From: Adiantum capillus-veneris | Lineage: Eukaryota > Streptophyta > Polypodiopsida > Polypodiales > Pteridaceae | Direction of reading: 5' to 3' | Assembly: GCA_014529385.2 (NCBI GenBank) | Contig: CM043957.1 | Coordinates: forward strand, 90,421,160 to 90,483,159 | Length of the DNA: 62,000 bases | Shown: positions 9,810 through 24,612 of the stretch, piece after piece | Layout of the letters: each line of letters begins with the position of its first letter | Numbering within the stretch: position 1 is the stretch's first letter | Translations under genes and position numbers: made by a program | Notes under the pieces: generated by a model | Told to the model about the DNA's origin: nothing | What the model saw: only the letters and a program-made list of their open reading frames with translations | Database searches by the model: none

Positions 9810-10694
9810 CTATGAGCTTACATTACTGTCTCTAGTACATGACATCAAGGGCTGAACAGAATCTTCCACAAACACTACATCTTGTGAAACTAAAATACAC
9901 TTTGTTTGTAGATGATACAACATGTAACCTTTGTTTTCAAGACTATAACCAACAAAAATACATTTGACAGCCTTATCATCCAATTTTCTGTGTTGCACTT
10001 GTGGCATTAAACCATAAGCCAAACAACCAAAAACACGCATGTGCTCAATAGATGGCTTTCTATCATGCCATGCTTCATATCGAGTCATAGACTGCAACAC
10101 TTTTGTAGGAAACCTGTTGAGTACATAAGTGGCACATTGGACAGCCTCAAGCCAAAATGAATGTGGTAAAGCTTGACTCTTGACCATACATCTTGCCATT
10201 TCCGTAAGAGACTTGTTTTTCCTCTCAGCAACACCATTTTGTTGAGGCATATATGGCACTGTACATTGATGTTTTATCCCACGACTAGCCAGAAATGCAT
10301 TAAATTCGTGAGACATATACTTCCCCCCTCGATCGAAATGAAGGGTGCCCATAGTACATTTTGAGACATTTTCAGCCATAGCCAGAAATTGTTTGAAGCA
10401 CATAAAAACTTCGGACTTTGCTTTAAGCGGAAATACCCATGCATGCCTAGAGTAATCATCAATGAAAGTCACAAAGTATAGGTAATTTCCCAAGGACGGA
10501 TTTTGCATGTGCCCACAAACATCACTATGCACAAGCTGCAACCTGTATGTGGCCCTAATTGAACCATCCGTTGGAAACTTAGAATGCTGCATTTTACCCA
10601 GAATACAACCTTCACAAACATGTTTGACAGGTGCTTCAAGAGGCGGCAAAGAAGCAAACATATCAGATTTTTTGCAAACGCAGCAAACTAGCAA
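9810..10694 (-). pseudogene. Copia2 integrase (open frame)
   Basis: An uninterrupted 294-residue frame covers integrase. It has the CEGCILGKMQH half of the zinc-binding region and the RVE core with HSDVCGHMQNPSLGNYLYFV (first Asp). Then come HFDRGGKYMSHEF (second Asp), PQQNGVAERKNKSL (the Glu) and the C-terminal VFGCLAYGLMP and KCIFVGYS motifs. The usual GGE after the second Asp is GGK here, but the catalytic D, D, E themselves are visible. This protein would insert the cDNA in the nucleus. It is open, but it sits inside a broken polyprotein, so I call it a pseudogene fragment. Confidence 0.88.
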
Positions 10695-11989
10695 AATTTA
10701 GATGACCAAAACGTGCATGCCAAAGTTTTGCATCTGCAATAGCCCTTGAAAGCAGTAATAAGCACAATCTTTCCAACTCCCTGAACCGGATAAGAGACAT
10801 TGTTGGCACAAGTGACTGAATTCCCATGAGGGACAGACTTGAGAGAGGTGAACAATTCACGATGTGAGGTAATGTGCCTTGTAGCACCACTGTCAAAATA
10901 CCACACATGTAAATCTGCAGCAATTGACATGCATGCATCATGGACAACCGGATTGTAAGTGCACTCTGCACTAAAAGCCCATTCTACATCAACATCAGCA
11001 ACACAGTCTTCTTTCACAAAAGACGCAACAATGGCTGCATTTGTAGTGGATCCAGCATTTGCATTGGAACCACCCTCTTTCTTCTTAGCCTCTTTGGCCT
11101 TCAACTTAGGACACTACTTGATCAAATGATCATTAGCTCTACAATAATGGAAATGCATCTTCTTTTTGTCCTTATCAACAAAATTTCCAGACAAATTCCT
11201 GCTAGCAGAAGCATTAGGAACAAAAGTTTTTCCACTCGCAGCAGAACAATAAGAAGTGGCTTCATTGCTGTTACCACCCTTTCTTTGAGAAGCAATAAAA
11301 GCATGTTCAAGTGCATGCTGCCTAGTCCTGTTTTTTTTGGCAAGTGACTCTTACAATAGCAATGTGCTTTAATGCATCAAACATGACAACTTCAGGATTT
11401 CCTTGGGTCATTAGTCACCAAGTACTAGCAAATGTCTGGTATGAATCTGGTAAGGCATAAAGAAGAGTCTGCACAAGGGAACTGTCTGAAATGACTTCAT
11501 CTGCAGAAATAATTTGCTCATTGATATCCTTGACACCAGCAAGGAAAGTGTCCATATCATCTTCCTCGTCCATAATTTTTGATTCCAGCTCTTTATGTAG
11601 CAAAGCAATTTTAGCCTCATTGCGGCTTGCATAAAGACCTGCTAGAATATCCCAAGCCTGTTTTGTAGATTTTGCTGAATGGATGTGAGGAACAATGGTG
11701 CGCTTTAGAGACAACACAATCAATACATGAGCCTGCCCATCCTTTACATCCCAAAGAGATTGTTATGCCGTCGTAGGCAAAACAACTCTAATAGCAGCAA
11801 GACCTGCAACATCCTCAACATCACCTGCATCCTCAGAACCAAGACGTACATCAATGCCGTGCACAATATTCTAGACACCCTTTGACACAAGAACATGTTG
11901 CATCATATAAGCCCACATAGGGTAATTGCCCCATCCAACCTGTCCTCAGCAGCAAACATCTTGAACACATATGTGTTGTTGTTAGCCAT
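10688..11989 (-). pseudogene. Copia2 gag and protease
   Basis: The start at 11989 gives MANNNTYVFKMFAAEDRLDG, then a stop within about 25 codons and frame changes. Gag UBN2 sequence is clear at 11415-11723 (STKQAWDILAGLYASRNEAK, LVQTLLYALPDSYQTFAST). A Lys-rich linker (KAKEAKKKEGGS) and the protease follow at 10688-11104, with WYFDSGATRHITSH (the DSG active site) and VQGVGKIVL. The protease processes the polyprotein. Multiple frameshifts make it non-functional as read. Confidence 0.85.
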
Positions 11990-12244
11990 GGTAAATGATG
12001 CACCTGATGTGAAAACTGCCTGAAAATAGGAGAGACGAAGTGGGAACAACACGTGCTATAAAGCACAAACCGTAGAAGACTATAAGGCACCTCTTATACA
12101 GAAAACGGCACTGACAAAAATTCTGCACAAAATGACGAAATAGCCTGTGCAATACTACCTCTAGTGGAAATGGAGGTCACAATGAGTCCAAATCAAAAAT
12201 CTGAGCAGCCTGAGCTCTACTAGTTCTCCCAAAATTTTTGATGT

Positions 12245-12466
12245 TGGAATTAGGGTTGCAAAGAAATGCACATAGCTTGGAGAAGACGAAGGAAGCTCAA
12301 GGCACACAACTAAGGTGCTACTTAATGTGCAATGGAGAAAAAGATAGCCCTAGAGTGATGGGCGTATATACAATGCACAGGGGAAAAAAACTCTTAAAGA
12401 GGGAAAAATTTCCCCAATGGTCCTAGTGTGTTCACACACATCAGTACCACATGTATATGGTAAAAA
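12245..12466 (-). repeat. Copia2 5' LTR (about 222 bp)
   Basis: The minus strand reads from about ...ACCATATACATGTGG to ...AACCCTAATTCCA. It aligns along its length with 53648-53875, which has clean TGTT...TTCCA ends. The outer TGTTAT end is degraded here. The adjoining inner sequence is a poor match to a Met-tRNA primer site. Confidence 0.82.
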
Positions 12467-13350
12467 TAGTCTAGACCTATTCATCCCAAGAAAATAGTTC
12501 TACAAAGAGAATGCATAGCTATTCATGAAAGACAACCACCTCAATCAGGAGAAAGAACAATTGTAAAGGGAAAAATAAATTACCTTCACAAAAACAAGAG
12601 ACTCAAAGAGTATGGGTCCAAAGGTAGACTTCAGGCAAGCTACCCAAAAAAACTTGGTGAAGCAGTGGATGATTCCAGTCAAGCTACTTGAGGCACAAGG
12701 ATTTTATGAAGGTAACACTCAAATAGAATTACCAAAAGTAGTAGCTCAACCTGGAACAATCAAGATCAGTCATGTAGCACAAGGCTCCACCCAAAGGAAA
12801 GCAATTGCAAGTAAGAGACAATAGAAGCCAATTGCAATCGAGGGTGCTACAACCTCTAGATGGATACCTCATCATCTACTACAAAAGCAAGGCTTTTACA
12901 ACAGTAAGCATCAAGTATGGATACCAAAGCTTAGTGTCCATCAAGTTAGAGAAGAAGAGAAAATGAAAAATATGGTGACACAAGGACCAAAGACAAGGTG
13001 GGTTCTAAAATCTCTACTAGAAACTCCATCATAGAGAAGCCACTCAAATCTACAACCACTTCTCATGGGAGATAAAGCAAAAAAATGCATTAGACGTTCC
13101 TACTACAATCATAAGACCTTTTCCACACAGTAGTATCAACAAATGACAAACAAATCAAGAGGATTTGATGTAAGCCAACCTTTTGGACAAAATGGGGGCA
13201 TTCAAATACCAACACTTGAAAAAGGCCTCAAGAACCTATGGAATTGGGTTTCTAGCCTTGAATAGGTACATCCAAGTCGCCATTAAAAACACAAGCATAA
13301 GAGTCTTAGAGTCTTAGCTATTCTAGGTATTGCTCAAGCTAGAAGAGTTG
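12467..13350 (+). pseudogene. Remnant with repeated W-P-K / LL-x-A-Q-G-F-Y motif
   Basis: On the plus strand a frame at 12612-12824 (MGPKVDFRQATQKN...) includes MIPVKLLEAQGFYEGNTQIE-type sequence. Further copies follow: RWIPHHLLQKQGFYNSKHQV then WIPKL near 12860-12930, and RWVLKSLLET near 13000. The segments look like degenerate copies of one module of about 25 residues, rich in W, P, L, Q and G. I do not recognise the family. A linker of a retroelement polyprotein or a low-complexity host protein are both possible. Confidence 0.4.
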
Positions 13351-14825
13351 AGTATATTTACATTGTGTTGCTCATGCTGGTATAGGTGAGCCTCAGAGTC
13401 AAAGTCTATGCGTTTTAAGTCTGGCGAAGTGAAGGAGGAAGTCCAAAAGACACTTATGGACTGAGCAACAAAAGGGAAATTGAGACGCACACACAGAGAA
13501 ATTTACAATCATGTTTACATTATTAACACCAATAATTACACAAGAAAAAAATTGTTAATGTGATCTTGATGATGACTTGCAAAAGCCAATAGAGTCGGTT
13601 AGCTCACGGGGTTTAAACATTTTCCCTTCGTGCCCACCAATATTTTCTATTTTCTCGGTGGGCCCATAGGATAAAGGACGTTGCCTGGTGGGCCCGCCAG
13701 GAAAATAAAAAATCTTGGCGGGTATAATTATGTGAAGTAAATAATCCCCTTCTAACTCTGGCTCTTTGTCTAGGCAAATCCATGGAAAGTGTATCCAAAC
13801 TCTAGGTACAGTCGTCTCCTTGTGAATTGACCTAAGGTTACAGAGTCACGGGCCTTTTTTTGGGCCGAACGTGATTCTTGATTCGGTAACCACTTTTAAA
13901 AATATATAAATCGTTCACCAAACATAAAGGTACAAAACCAAAACAATTGAGAATTTGGAGAGTCGTGCTCATTGCTATGAAGCCATTGGTCCATAAAAGG
14001 GCTAAAGCTAGTTTTAGAAGATGAGCATATGTAAATGACAAGTTGATAGTCAAGGGTCGGATGCCATGTATTAGTGTACTAGGTATGTAAAGATCCTTGA
14101 AGTCTTGCATTTTCACCATCATAGATTTGAGTTGATATACATTGTCACTGCACAATATAAGAGCTATAATCCTTAATTGGGTGAAAATAGCTTTTATATA
14201 ATGAATTGGATGCATAAAGGGGCTACAATCCTTGATTGGGTACAAGTAGTCCTCAGTTGTGTGATTGTATTGAAGATTTCATTGCATTTTTTAATCCATT
14301 GGTTTATATAGCATGGAAGTGGTGGATGATGAATAGTGGAGAAGCATTTCTCGACCTTACATCCCCTTGCAATGAAAGTACTAGCACATTGTGCAACAAA
14401 CTCAAGTTTGGAGAGAAACCGGAGTATGTACAAGTATGTTCATAGCACTATTTGCAATAGATTATTAGCAAATAGAGCAAAAAAATTAGTGTATATGTTT
14501 TGTAACGAAAAGATATTGCATCACATTGAAATTACTAGCTACGAGGAGGAAATGCCAGTCTGGGTAGACGAAGAAGATTTCATTGTCAGTGTATCTCAAT
14601 GCACTATAGACAAAATAGAAGAGAATTTAATAATAGATGTAGAAGTTAAATTACAATAAGATGCACAACACTCGGACTCAAAACAAGATAACAAATTCAC
14701 AAATTCGATATAGCTTGAGAGTAGAATGAAGATTGTGTCAAAAACCAATATGAAAGAGCTTGTATTCAACATGTTCTGATCATATACAATACTTCATAGT
14801 AGCGATGATACATAATCTATCAATC
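13351..14825. other. Stretch without recognisable gene
   Basis: I find no domain in any frame. The segment 13613-13800 has GC-rich partly self-complementary runs (GGTGGGCCCATAGG, GGTGGGCCCGCCAGG) in otherwise AT-rich DNA. Near 14160-14250 there is a weak direct repeat of the form ATCCTTAATTGGGT / ATCCTTGATTGGGT. Confidence 0.5.
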
Positions 14826-15826
14826 TCAATTGTTATGCTCAGAACCTGCATCTTCGTTACCAAAAAAATTTCTAATTGTGCTAGGGGTATTTTGACAGGC
14901 TTGCTTGAATTTATACTCATTTTCCATGCAAAACATATAATATATTCCTTGTGGAATATCTTGTGAGCAGATTGGGCATCCGCTCCTATCTTGCATTAAA
15001 CGATTTAAAAATGATCCACTCCATCCATCAAAATTCTTGTAGCAAACTGGACACTGGGAAGATGAAGATGCATCCAATTTGTGATGCAGGAACGAACTCT
15101 AGATGCAGGACGAGGTGACTAATGTGTGTCCCTTGTACAAGTGGAGGATTCACTCACTGTGTCAAATTCTGAATGTCCTAGCTTAAGTGATGAATACTTT
15201 TCTCCATTCGGACCTAGGATGCTTGGGGTGTTTGGATTGTTATAGATAGCCGTGTTATTTTTTCATCTTTCTCTGCCAGTTGCGTCGTTAAATTATCTTT
15301 CTCCTTTTTTAATTGTATGTCGTCCCCTTTAACTATCAATGCCAGTTCATCTCGTGTGAATGTGACACAACTCTCCCTGATATCATAGGTAGACACAGTT
15401 GTCTCCTTTGAGGAAAAGTTTATTGGTCGTTGCTTCATAAAATGTACATACAACATTTTTGCAAAATATAATGCACAATCTGTATTGTGCAATGGATGGC
15501 CAATAACTTCCAAGTAGATCCTCTCAGCGTTATCTTTGATCTCTTTGTGAAGGCATTTTGATACTTTCCACCATCCTTTCTTTATCTTCGCATCCTCACA
15601 TGGCCATATTGTTTTAATCATATCCTTTATCACTTCTTTATTGATATCTTTCCATTCCAAATGGTTTGGATTTGCCCTTTTTATAGTTTTTGCGCAGTGC
15701 GCTCGCTTGTTGTGCTGACATACCATGCTCTAGATATTTCATGCGTTGAAACACAATAACAACCATGATATGTTGATCATCTGACATCGTTTGGGTACCA
15801 CGAGCTTGTTCTTTATTAACCATAGT
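14826..15826 (-). pseudogene. Coiled-coil and C4 zinc-finger-like tail of decayed kinase gene
   Basis: Read on the minus strand from about 15823: a helical stretch (MVVIVFQRMKYLEHGMSAQQ), a frameshift, then 15214-15726 with LYFAKMLYVHFMKQRPINFS and a Lys/Glu-rich coiled coil (QLKKEKDNLTTQLAEKDEK). After a stop and frame change come a Ser/Glu-rich linker (HSEFDTVSESSTCTRDTH) and, at 14826-15090, two Cys pairs: SSSSQCPVCYKNFDGW and GCPICSQDIPQG. The spacing C-x2-C-x21-C-x2-C resembles treble-clef or zinc-ribbon domains. That this is the C-terminus of the kinase upstream (16419-17320) is inferred from strand, order and spacing. Function is unknown. Confidence 0.5.
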
Positions 15827-16418
15827 ATCTTAAAACTGTAATGGATAAATAGACAAATATTCAATATCTTTGATAAAAATTTATTCTCACAATTCATCAA
15901 TCTCAAAGATACCACAAAATTCAGCAGTCTCAAAGATACCACATGTCATATCTTAGCTCAATAAAATATTCTGCAATTGATGCAAAAAACAAAATCACAA
16001 CTGATTGAATCACAAGGCAATTGACTAAAGACAATTGATCCAATTGAACCACAAGAAAATTGATTAAAGACTTATAGATTCAGATATACTTCAAATGAAT
16101 CAATGAGGTGAACCATCCCAAACCCAGATAATAGACTTTGATGCAAATAAAATACCCAGACAACAATACAAAGTACAAAGTATACAATGTTTAGTCCAGG
16201 TAAAAAGACGACACAAGTTCCAACAAGTATTCATTGGATAGGATTAGGATCAAACTTTAGATGCTCAACAAAAAAGATCAAAACATCTGTTGTGTCTCTT
16301 TTAGCTTCCCGCTCTCTTAAATTCATCCAAAAATCCACTTTAATTGAATAGCCCTGATGGCATCTTGATTGGGGTGGTAAAATACTTCTTCTAGGAAATA
16401 GACTTTCCTAGCTGCACT

Positions 16419-17320
16419 CTAAAATTCTATCAACATGTCGAATAGAAAACCTAATGCATAAATGTTTCTTGCTTTTGTGTATGCATCAGTGCACCGTGGA
16501 TCATATATCTCTGGAGCAATCCATGGTCTCTTTGCAATATCTCCTTCTCTTGTTGATTGTGCCTCCAAAATTGCAAAGTCTGATTGAGTGCTCGAATACA
16601 AATAATTATTTTATATGTGCTTGACTGGCGTTCTAAGCATCATGCCCCAATGAATGATGTCGACAATCAATGATGCCACCATGGAGTTTATTTTCACAAG
16701 TAAAGTCTAACATTATGTTGAAAGGGTGCGGGTTGTTGTGCATATATACCAACTAAGTGAACAACCACAACGCCATCAATTAAAGCACATAAGATTTTTG
16801 AAATCTTCTCAATCATTGCTTTGATCTGTGCAGTCTCTATCTCTAGTAAGTGTTGATTTTCTAGTGGCAGAGACCTCCAGCCATGTTGTAGCATATACAT
16901 GTAGCGGGGTGAATGGCAGCAGATGGCACATCATGTCCCCCAAGGTGTCCCCATTCTAGTATGGAAATATTGTGATCAAGGGAGACTCAGTGGTGAAGCC
17001 AATGCATCTTACAATGGAGGGTTGGAGAGTTTGCATTCCTTGATCTATTTAAAAGCTACCAAATTTTGCCTCACTCAGTCCCTTGTAGCATTTTCCTACA
17101 TATGTATTGTGCTCTAAAAATAAAGAGATGCCTTTAGTGGTATATAATGTGCACACACCAAAAGAGCCTACTCCAACCCTTGCACCTTCCACCATGGCAT
17201 CGTGGGGAATGCCAATCAGATAAGTGCACTTGGAATTCAATGCCGTGCAGCTGAAGTGCCGATGTCGTTGGCATCTGATCAACCACCCACATCCACTTGC
17301 ACATCTTGGGCCATCTTCAA
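16419..17320 (-). pseudogene. Decayed protein kinase domain
   Basis: Kinase motifs appear in the right order across several frames on the minus strand. ARVGVGSFGVCTLY is the glycine-rich loop (about 17185-17145). QPSIVRCIGFTTESPLITIF (about 17025) is the alphaC-beta4/beta5 region, followed by a hinge-like PY-x-NGDTLGDMM. HNNPHPFNIMLDF (about 16715) sits where the catalytic loop with its Asp should be. A GGIID segment and a frameshifted D-W-G stand where DFG is expected. RPWIAPEIYDPRCTDAYTKA with YALGFLFDML (16419-16520) is the APE and helix-F region. At least three frameshifts and several stops occur. The missing catalytic Asp and the breaks mark it as dead. Confidence 0.6.
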
Positions 17321-17783
17321 TCTCTTGGCTAAGGAAGCTTGGTCTTGAGCTTTCAACCACTTGACCTTCTGCTCGTCCCATAATTTGTCCCATAGCTCTA
17401 GTTTTTCCATATCACATGTGGAAGGGATATCTTCTTTTAAGTCTCTGTAGCACACTTTCATATTGCCCAACACTATCATGATTGTGGTGGGGGTCAAATT
17501 CTCAAATTTCTGTAGGAATCAGCAACTCATACCGGCCTTCACCTCGCAGCATATGCTCTGTGTTCTCCCATATAGCACTTGTGAGGTATTTAATGAAGAT
17601 GTCACTTTCACTAATCTGTTGTATACGACCATTTGCACATGATGATATTGCCAAAATACTTTTTTTAATGGCACGTGAAATTATTTTATTTTGATATGGT
17701 GTCATTTTTGCACTAGACAATAAAAAACAATATATCAAATACAGTTTCATAAGTGCAATGGCACTTATCAAATACAGTTTCAT
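17321..17783 (-). pseudogene. N-terminal region upstream of the decayed kinase
   Basis: Two minus-strand frames lead toward the kinase: 17502-17783 (KKSILAISSCANGRIQQISE, RGEGRYELLIPTEI) and 17279-17497 (MEKLELWDKLWDEQKVKWLK, helical). I cannot assign a domain. Their strand, order and spacing fit an N-terminal helical part of the same gene. Introns may account for some of the frame changes. Confidence 0.35.
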
Positions 17784-17799
17784 AAGTGCAATGGCACTC

Positions 17800-20182
<2,383 letters not shown>

Positions 20183-20384
20183 TGATGGAGCGGAGGTGGA
20201 GTGTGCAAGAGAGGAAAGGAGAGAATGGGAAGAAGAAGAAGAACAGTTGGCACACAGTTTGGTGGGGATCATGTGAGAGAGAATCCCTCACACTCTCCTT
20301 ATTGTTCATTATTACCAAATGAATAAGTGGACAATCGCTCACCCGGCCATAAGCAGCCACGGGCCATTGGCTTGAAACCTAACA
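20183..20384 (-). repeat. Copia3 3' LTR (202 bp)
   Basis: On the minus strand it runs TGTTAGGTTTCAAGCC... to ...CCACCTCCGCTCCATCA, with TG/CA ends. It matches 57637-57822 along nearly its whole length and the 24572-24612 stub over its last 40 bp. Confidence 0.9.
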
Positions 20385-20439
20385 ATCTCCACTTGAAGGT
20401 CAACGTGGCCCAAGTGGCTAAAGAATGTAGGGTCTACTA

Positions 20440-21630
20440 TGTACTATTTGTATAAGACATGAAGCATGACCCTAGATTCACCCTACGCCCATCATCTCAA
20501 TGCAATGTGCGAACCGCTTTGAGGATAGGCTCTTTGTTAGAGCATCCGCTAGGTTTTCATTCGTGTGAACTTTGACTAACTCATTGTGTTTGCTATCCAA
20601 AATATCTTGTACCACATGATACCTGACTTCTATGTGTTTTGTCTTGGAGTGAAACATGGGTTCTTTGCTAACGCAATTGCACTCTGACTGTCACAATGTA
20701 GCACTGGAGTCTAGTGTATACCAAAGCCTCGCACTAGACGAGATAGCCACATAGCTTCCTTACTAGAACTAAAAACTAAAACATACTCTGCCTTAGTGGT
20801 GGAAGACCTTCTTAGATACCAGGTGCTAGAGACAATATCCCATCTCTCCGTCTACACCATATCCAATGAAGATGCACTCGTGTGATTTGGAGTCTAGCTT
20901 TTGTCTAAGCACATTTGGCACATGTGAAAATTCCTCACACCCAAGTATAGGTAATATGTCATAATCAGGATCTTTGCCTGTCCACATATCCTATGGAACC
21001 TTGTACTTTAGTGGTGTACTAGGTGATCAATTGATCAAATAAGCAACCTTTGTCATAGCTTCTTCCCAAAATTCTTGAGGTAAGTTGGCCATAGACAACA
21101 TAGAAGTGACCCGTTCCTAAATGGTTCTATTCATCCTTTCAGCCACACCATTTTTCACAGGTGTGTAAGGCATGATAAGCTATCTTCTAATGCCTCTTTT
21201 ACTGCAAAAGTCCTTGAACTCAAAGTAAATGTACTCACCTCCATTTTCACTGCACAAAGCTTTAAGCTTTCTACCTAATTGGTTCTCTGCAAATGCTAAG
21301 AACTTCTAAAAGACACTAAAGACGTCTCTCTTCTACTTCAAGAAATAAACCCACATCTTTTTAGTAGAGTCGTCTATGAATGTTAGGAACTATAATGCTC
21401 CCCCTAGAGACTTGACTCGCATAAGTCTGCACAAGTCACTATGAACGAGATCTATGCCACAACTTGGTAGACAACAGCTCGCTACACAAATAAAATTCTC
21501 TTTCACAAAAGAGACATAAAGTGAGTACAATGAGTTAGATATATGGTCTTTAAGCATGACCAGATTTCCCTTCTTGATAATCCAAGAAGTATGAGAAAAT
21601 ATGGTAGTGTAACCCAAATCATCCAGCTCT
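20440..21630 (-). pseudogene. Copia3 integrase fused to RNase H
   Basis: From 21630 down, degraded integrase text is visible on the minus strand, including a match near 20900 to KLDSKSHECIFIGYGVDGEM, the copia integrase C-terminal motif. It is followed within about 15 codons by SSTTKAEYVLVFSSSKEAMW and CDSQSAIALAKNPCF, which belong to RNase H. The whole RT domain is therefore missing. Stops and shifts are frequent, so this copy is old. Confidence 0.75.
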
Positions 21631-21635
21631 CCAAC

Positions 21636-22790
21636 TCACATCAAACTCTTTGTCGATTTTGGTACATGTTTGACATTGTGCGGCATAAACTCAGTGCCAT
21701 TACGCATAGAAAACTTGATGCCACCCACATCGCATATATCAAGATCATAATAATTGCCTAGCTTCATTGTGCCACGTGTGGCAGTGTATGTAGAGAACCA
21801 CTCCTGGTGAGGAGTCACATAAAACCTAACACCTGAGTCCAAAATCCAATCCTGTGCATAACACTCATCATGAGCTAACAATGCATCACGTTTCAAATCC
21901 GATGTGAAAATCAACACATCATTTGACACTTCAAAAACTTTTTCAATGGTTGGAGACTCAACCACATTAAGCTCTTCAATCTTCATGCTCCTTTTAGGTT
22001 TGTCAAACTTTACTTTTTCCTTGCCCTTATCACGCTGCATTGTGCGGCAATCTTTCTTCAAGTGTCCCTTTTTATGGTAGTAGTAACACTCTACATTTCA
22101 CATGTCTTTTCCGTGACTCTTGCTATGACCTTGCCTGCAATCTTCTAAACAACCACGGCTACAACCATGCTGCTTTTGCTTGTCACAATTGCTACTAGCC
22201 ATAAATGCATCACCATGCCCACTCACATCAAGAGATTGACAACAAATCTCCTAAGTGAGCAACACACTAGCAACACTACTAAAATCTAGCTTGCCATTGG
22301 GTATAGAATTTCTTATGGATGTGTTGAAGGTAGCAAACATAGCAACAATATAGACTTCATTTCATCATGAAAATCGAGGCCTTTGGAAGTAAGTTGTGAA
22401 AACACATTGTTGAACTCATTTAAGTGAGAATTAACATTACTACCTTCTTTCATGTTCATGCACATCAATTTCTTCATCAAGAAAACCTTCTTCAAGACAT
22501 TGTTGCCATCCCAAGCCTGACATAGAGCATCCCACAAATCTTTGGCATTGGTCTTATCCATTATGGTAAAGTAAATGGATTCACCAAGGTGCAAGCGAAT
22601 GGTTGTCATAACACACTCATTCAAGTCATCCCACTCATCATTAGTGTTGTACGCATTCTCTCTTCTTGCACGCAAGGGTGCTATCAAGCCTTTGTTGATC
22701 AAAACATCTTGCATACACTGCCGCCAAATGACAGTTTGAGCCATCAAACTTTTTGATGTAGTCTCTTTCGGAAGTACTACTTGCAGCCAT
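21636..22790 (-). pseudogene. Copia3 gag, zinc knuckle and protease
   Basis: The start at 22790 gives MAASSTSERDYIKKFDGSN, then a frameshift. Gag continues as DKTNAKDLWDALCQAWDGNN and SNVNSHLNEFNNVFSQLTSK (22313-22747). The RNA-binding knuckle reads CYYYHKKGHLKKDC, with Tyr in place of the second zinc Cys. The protease at 21636-22061 has QDWILDSGVRFYVTPHQEWF, with the DSG active site intact. Confidence 0.85.
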
Positions 22791-24571
<1,781 letters not shown>

Positions 24572-24612
24572 TGATGGAGCAGAGGTGGAGTGTGTAAGAG
24601 AGGGAAGGAGGC
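24572..24612 (-). repeat. Copia3 5' LTR stub
   Basis: This is the last 40 bp of the LTR, directly next to the primer site. At about 24610 similarity to the other LTRs ends and unrelated sequence follows up to the D1 block. Confidence 0.8.

Larger units (their letters stand above)
8263..12466 (-). mobile_element. Copia2: Ty1/copia retrotransposon, interrupted and truncated
   Basis: Minus-strand element with 5' LTR (12245-12466), gag, protease, integrase, RT and part of RNase H. It ends at 8263, where Copia1 is inserted (just after the codons matching the PTVATS motif of the second copy at 53205-53230). The remainder of RNase H and the 3' LTR are absent from the far side of Copia1. The 51745-53875 copy in the opposite orientation supplies the missing part of the alignment. 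Confidence 0.9.
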
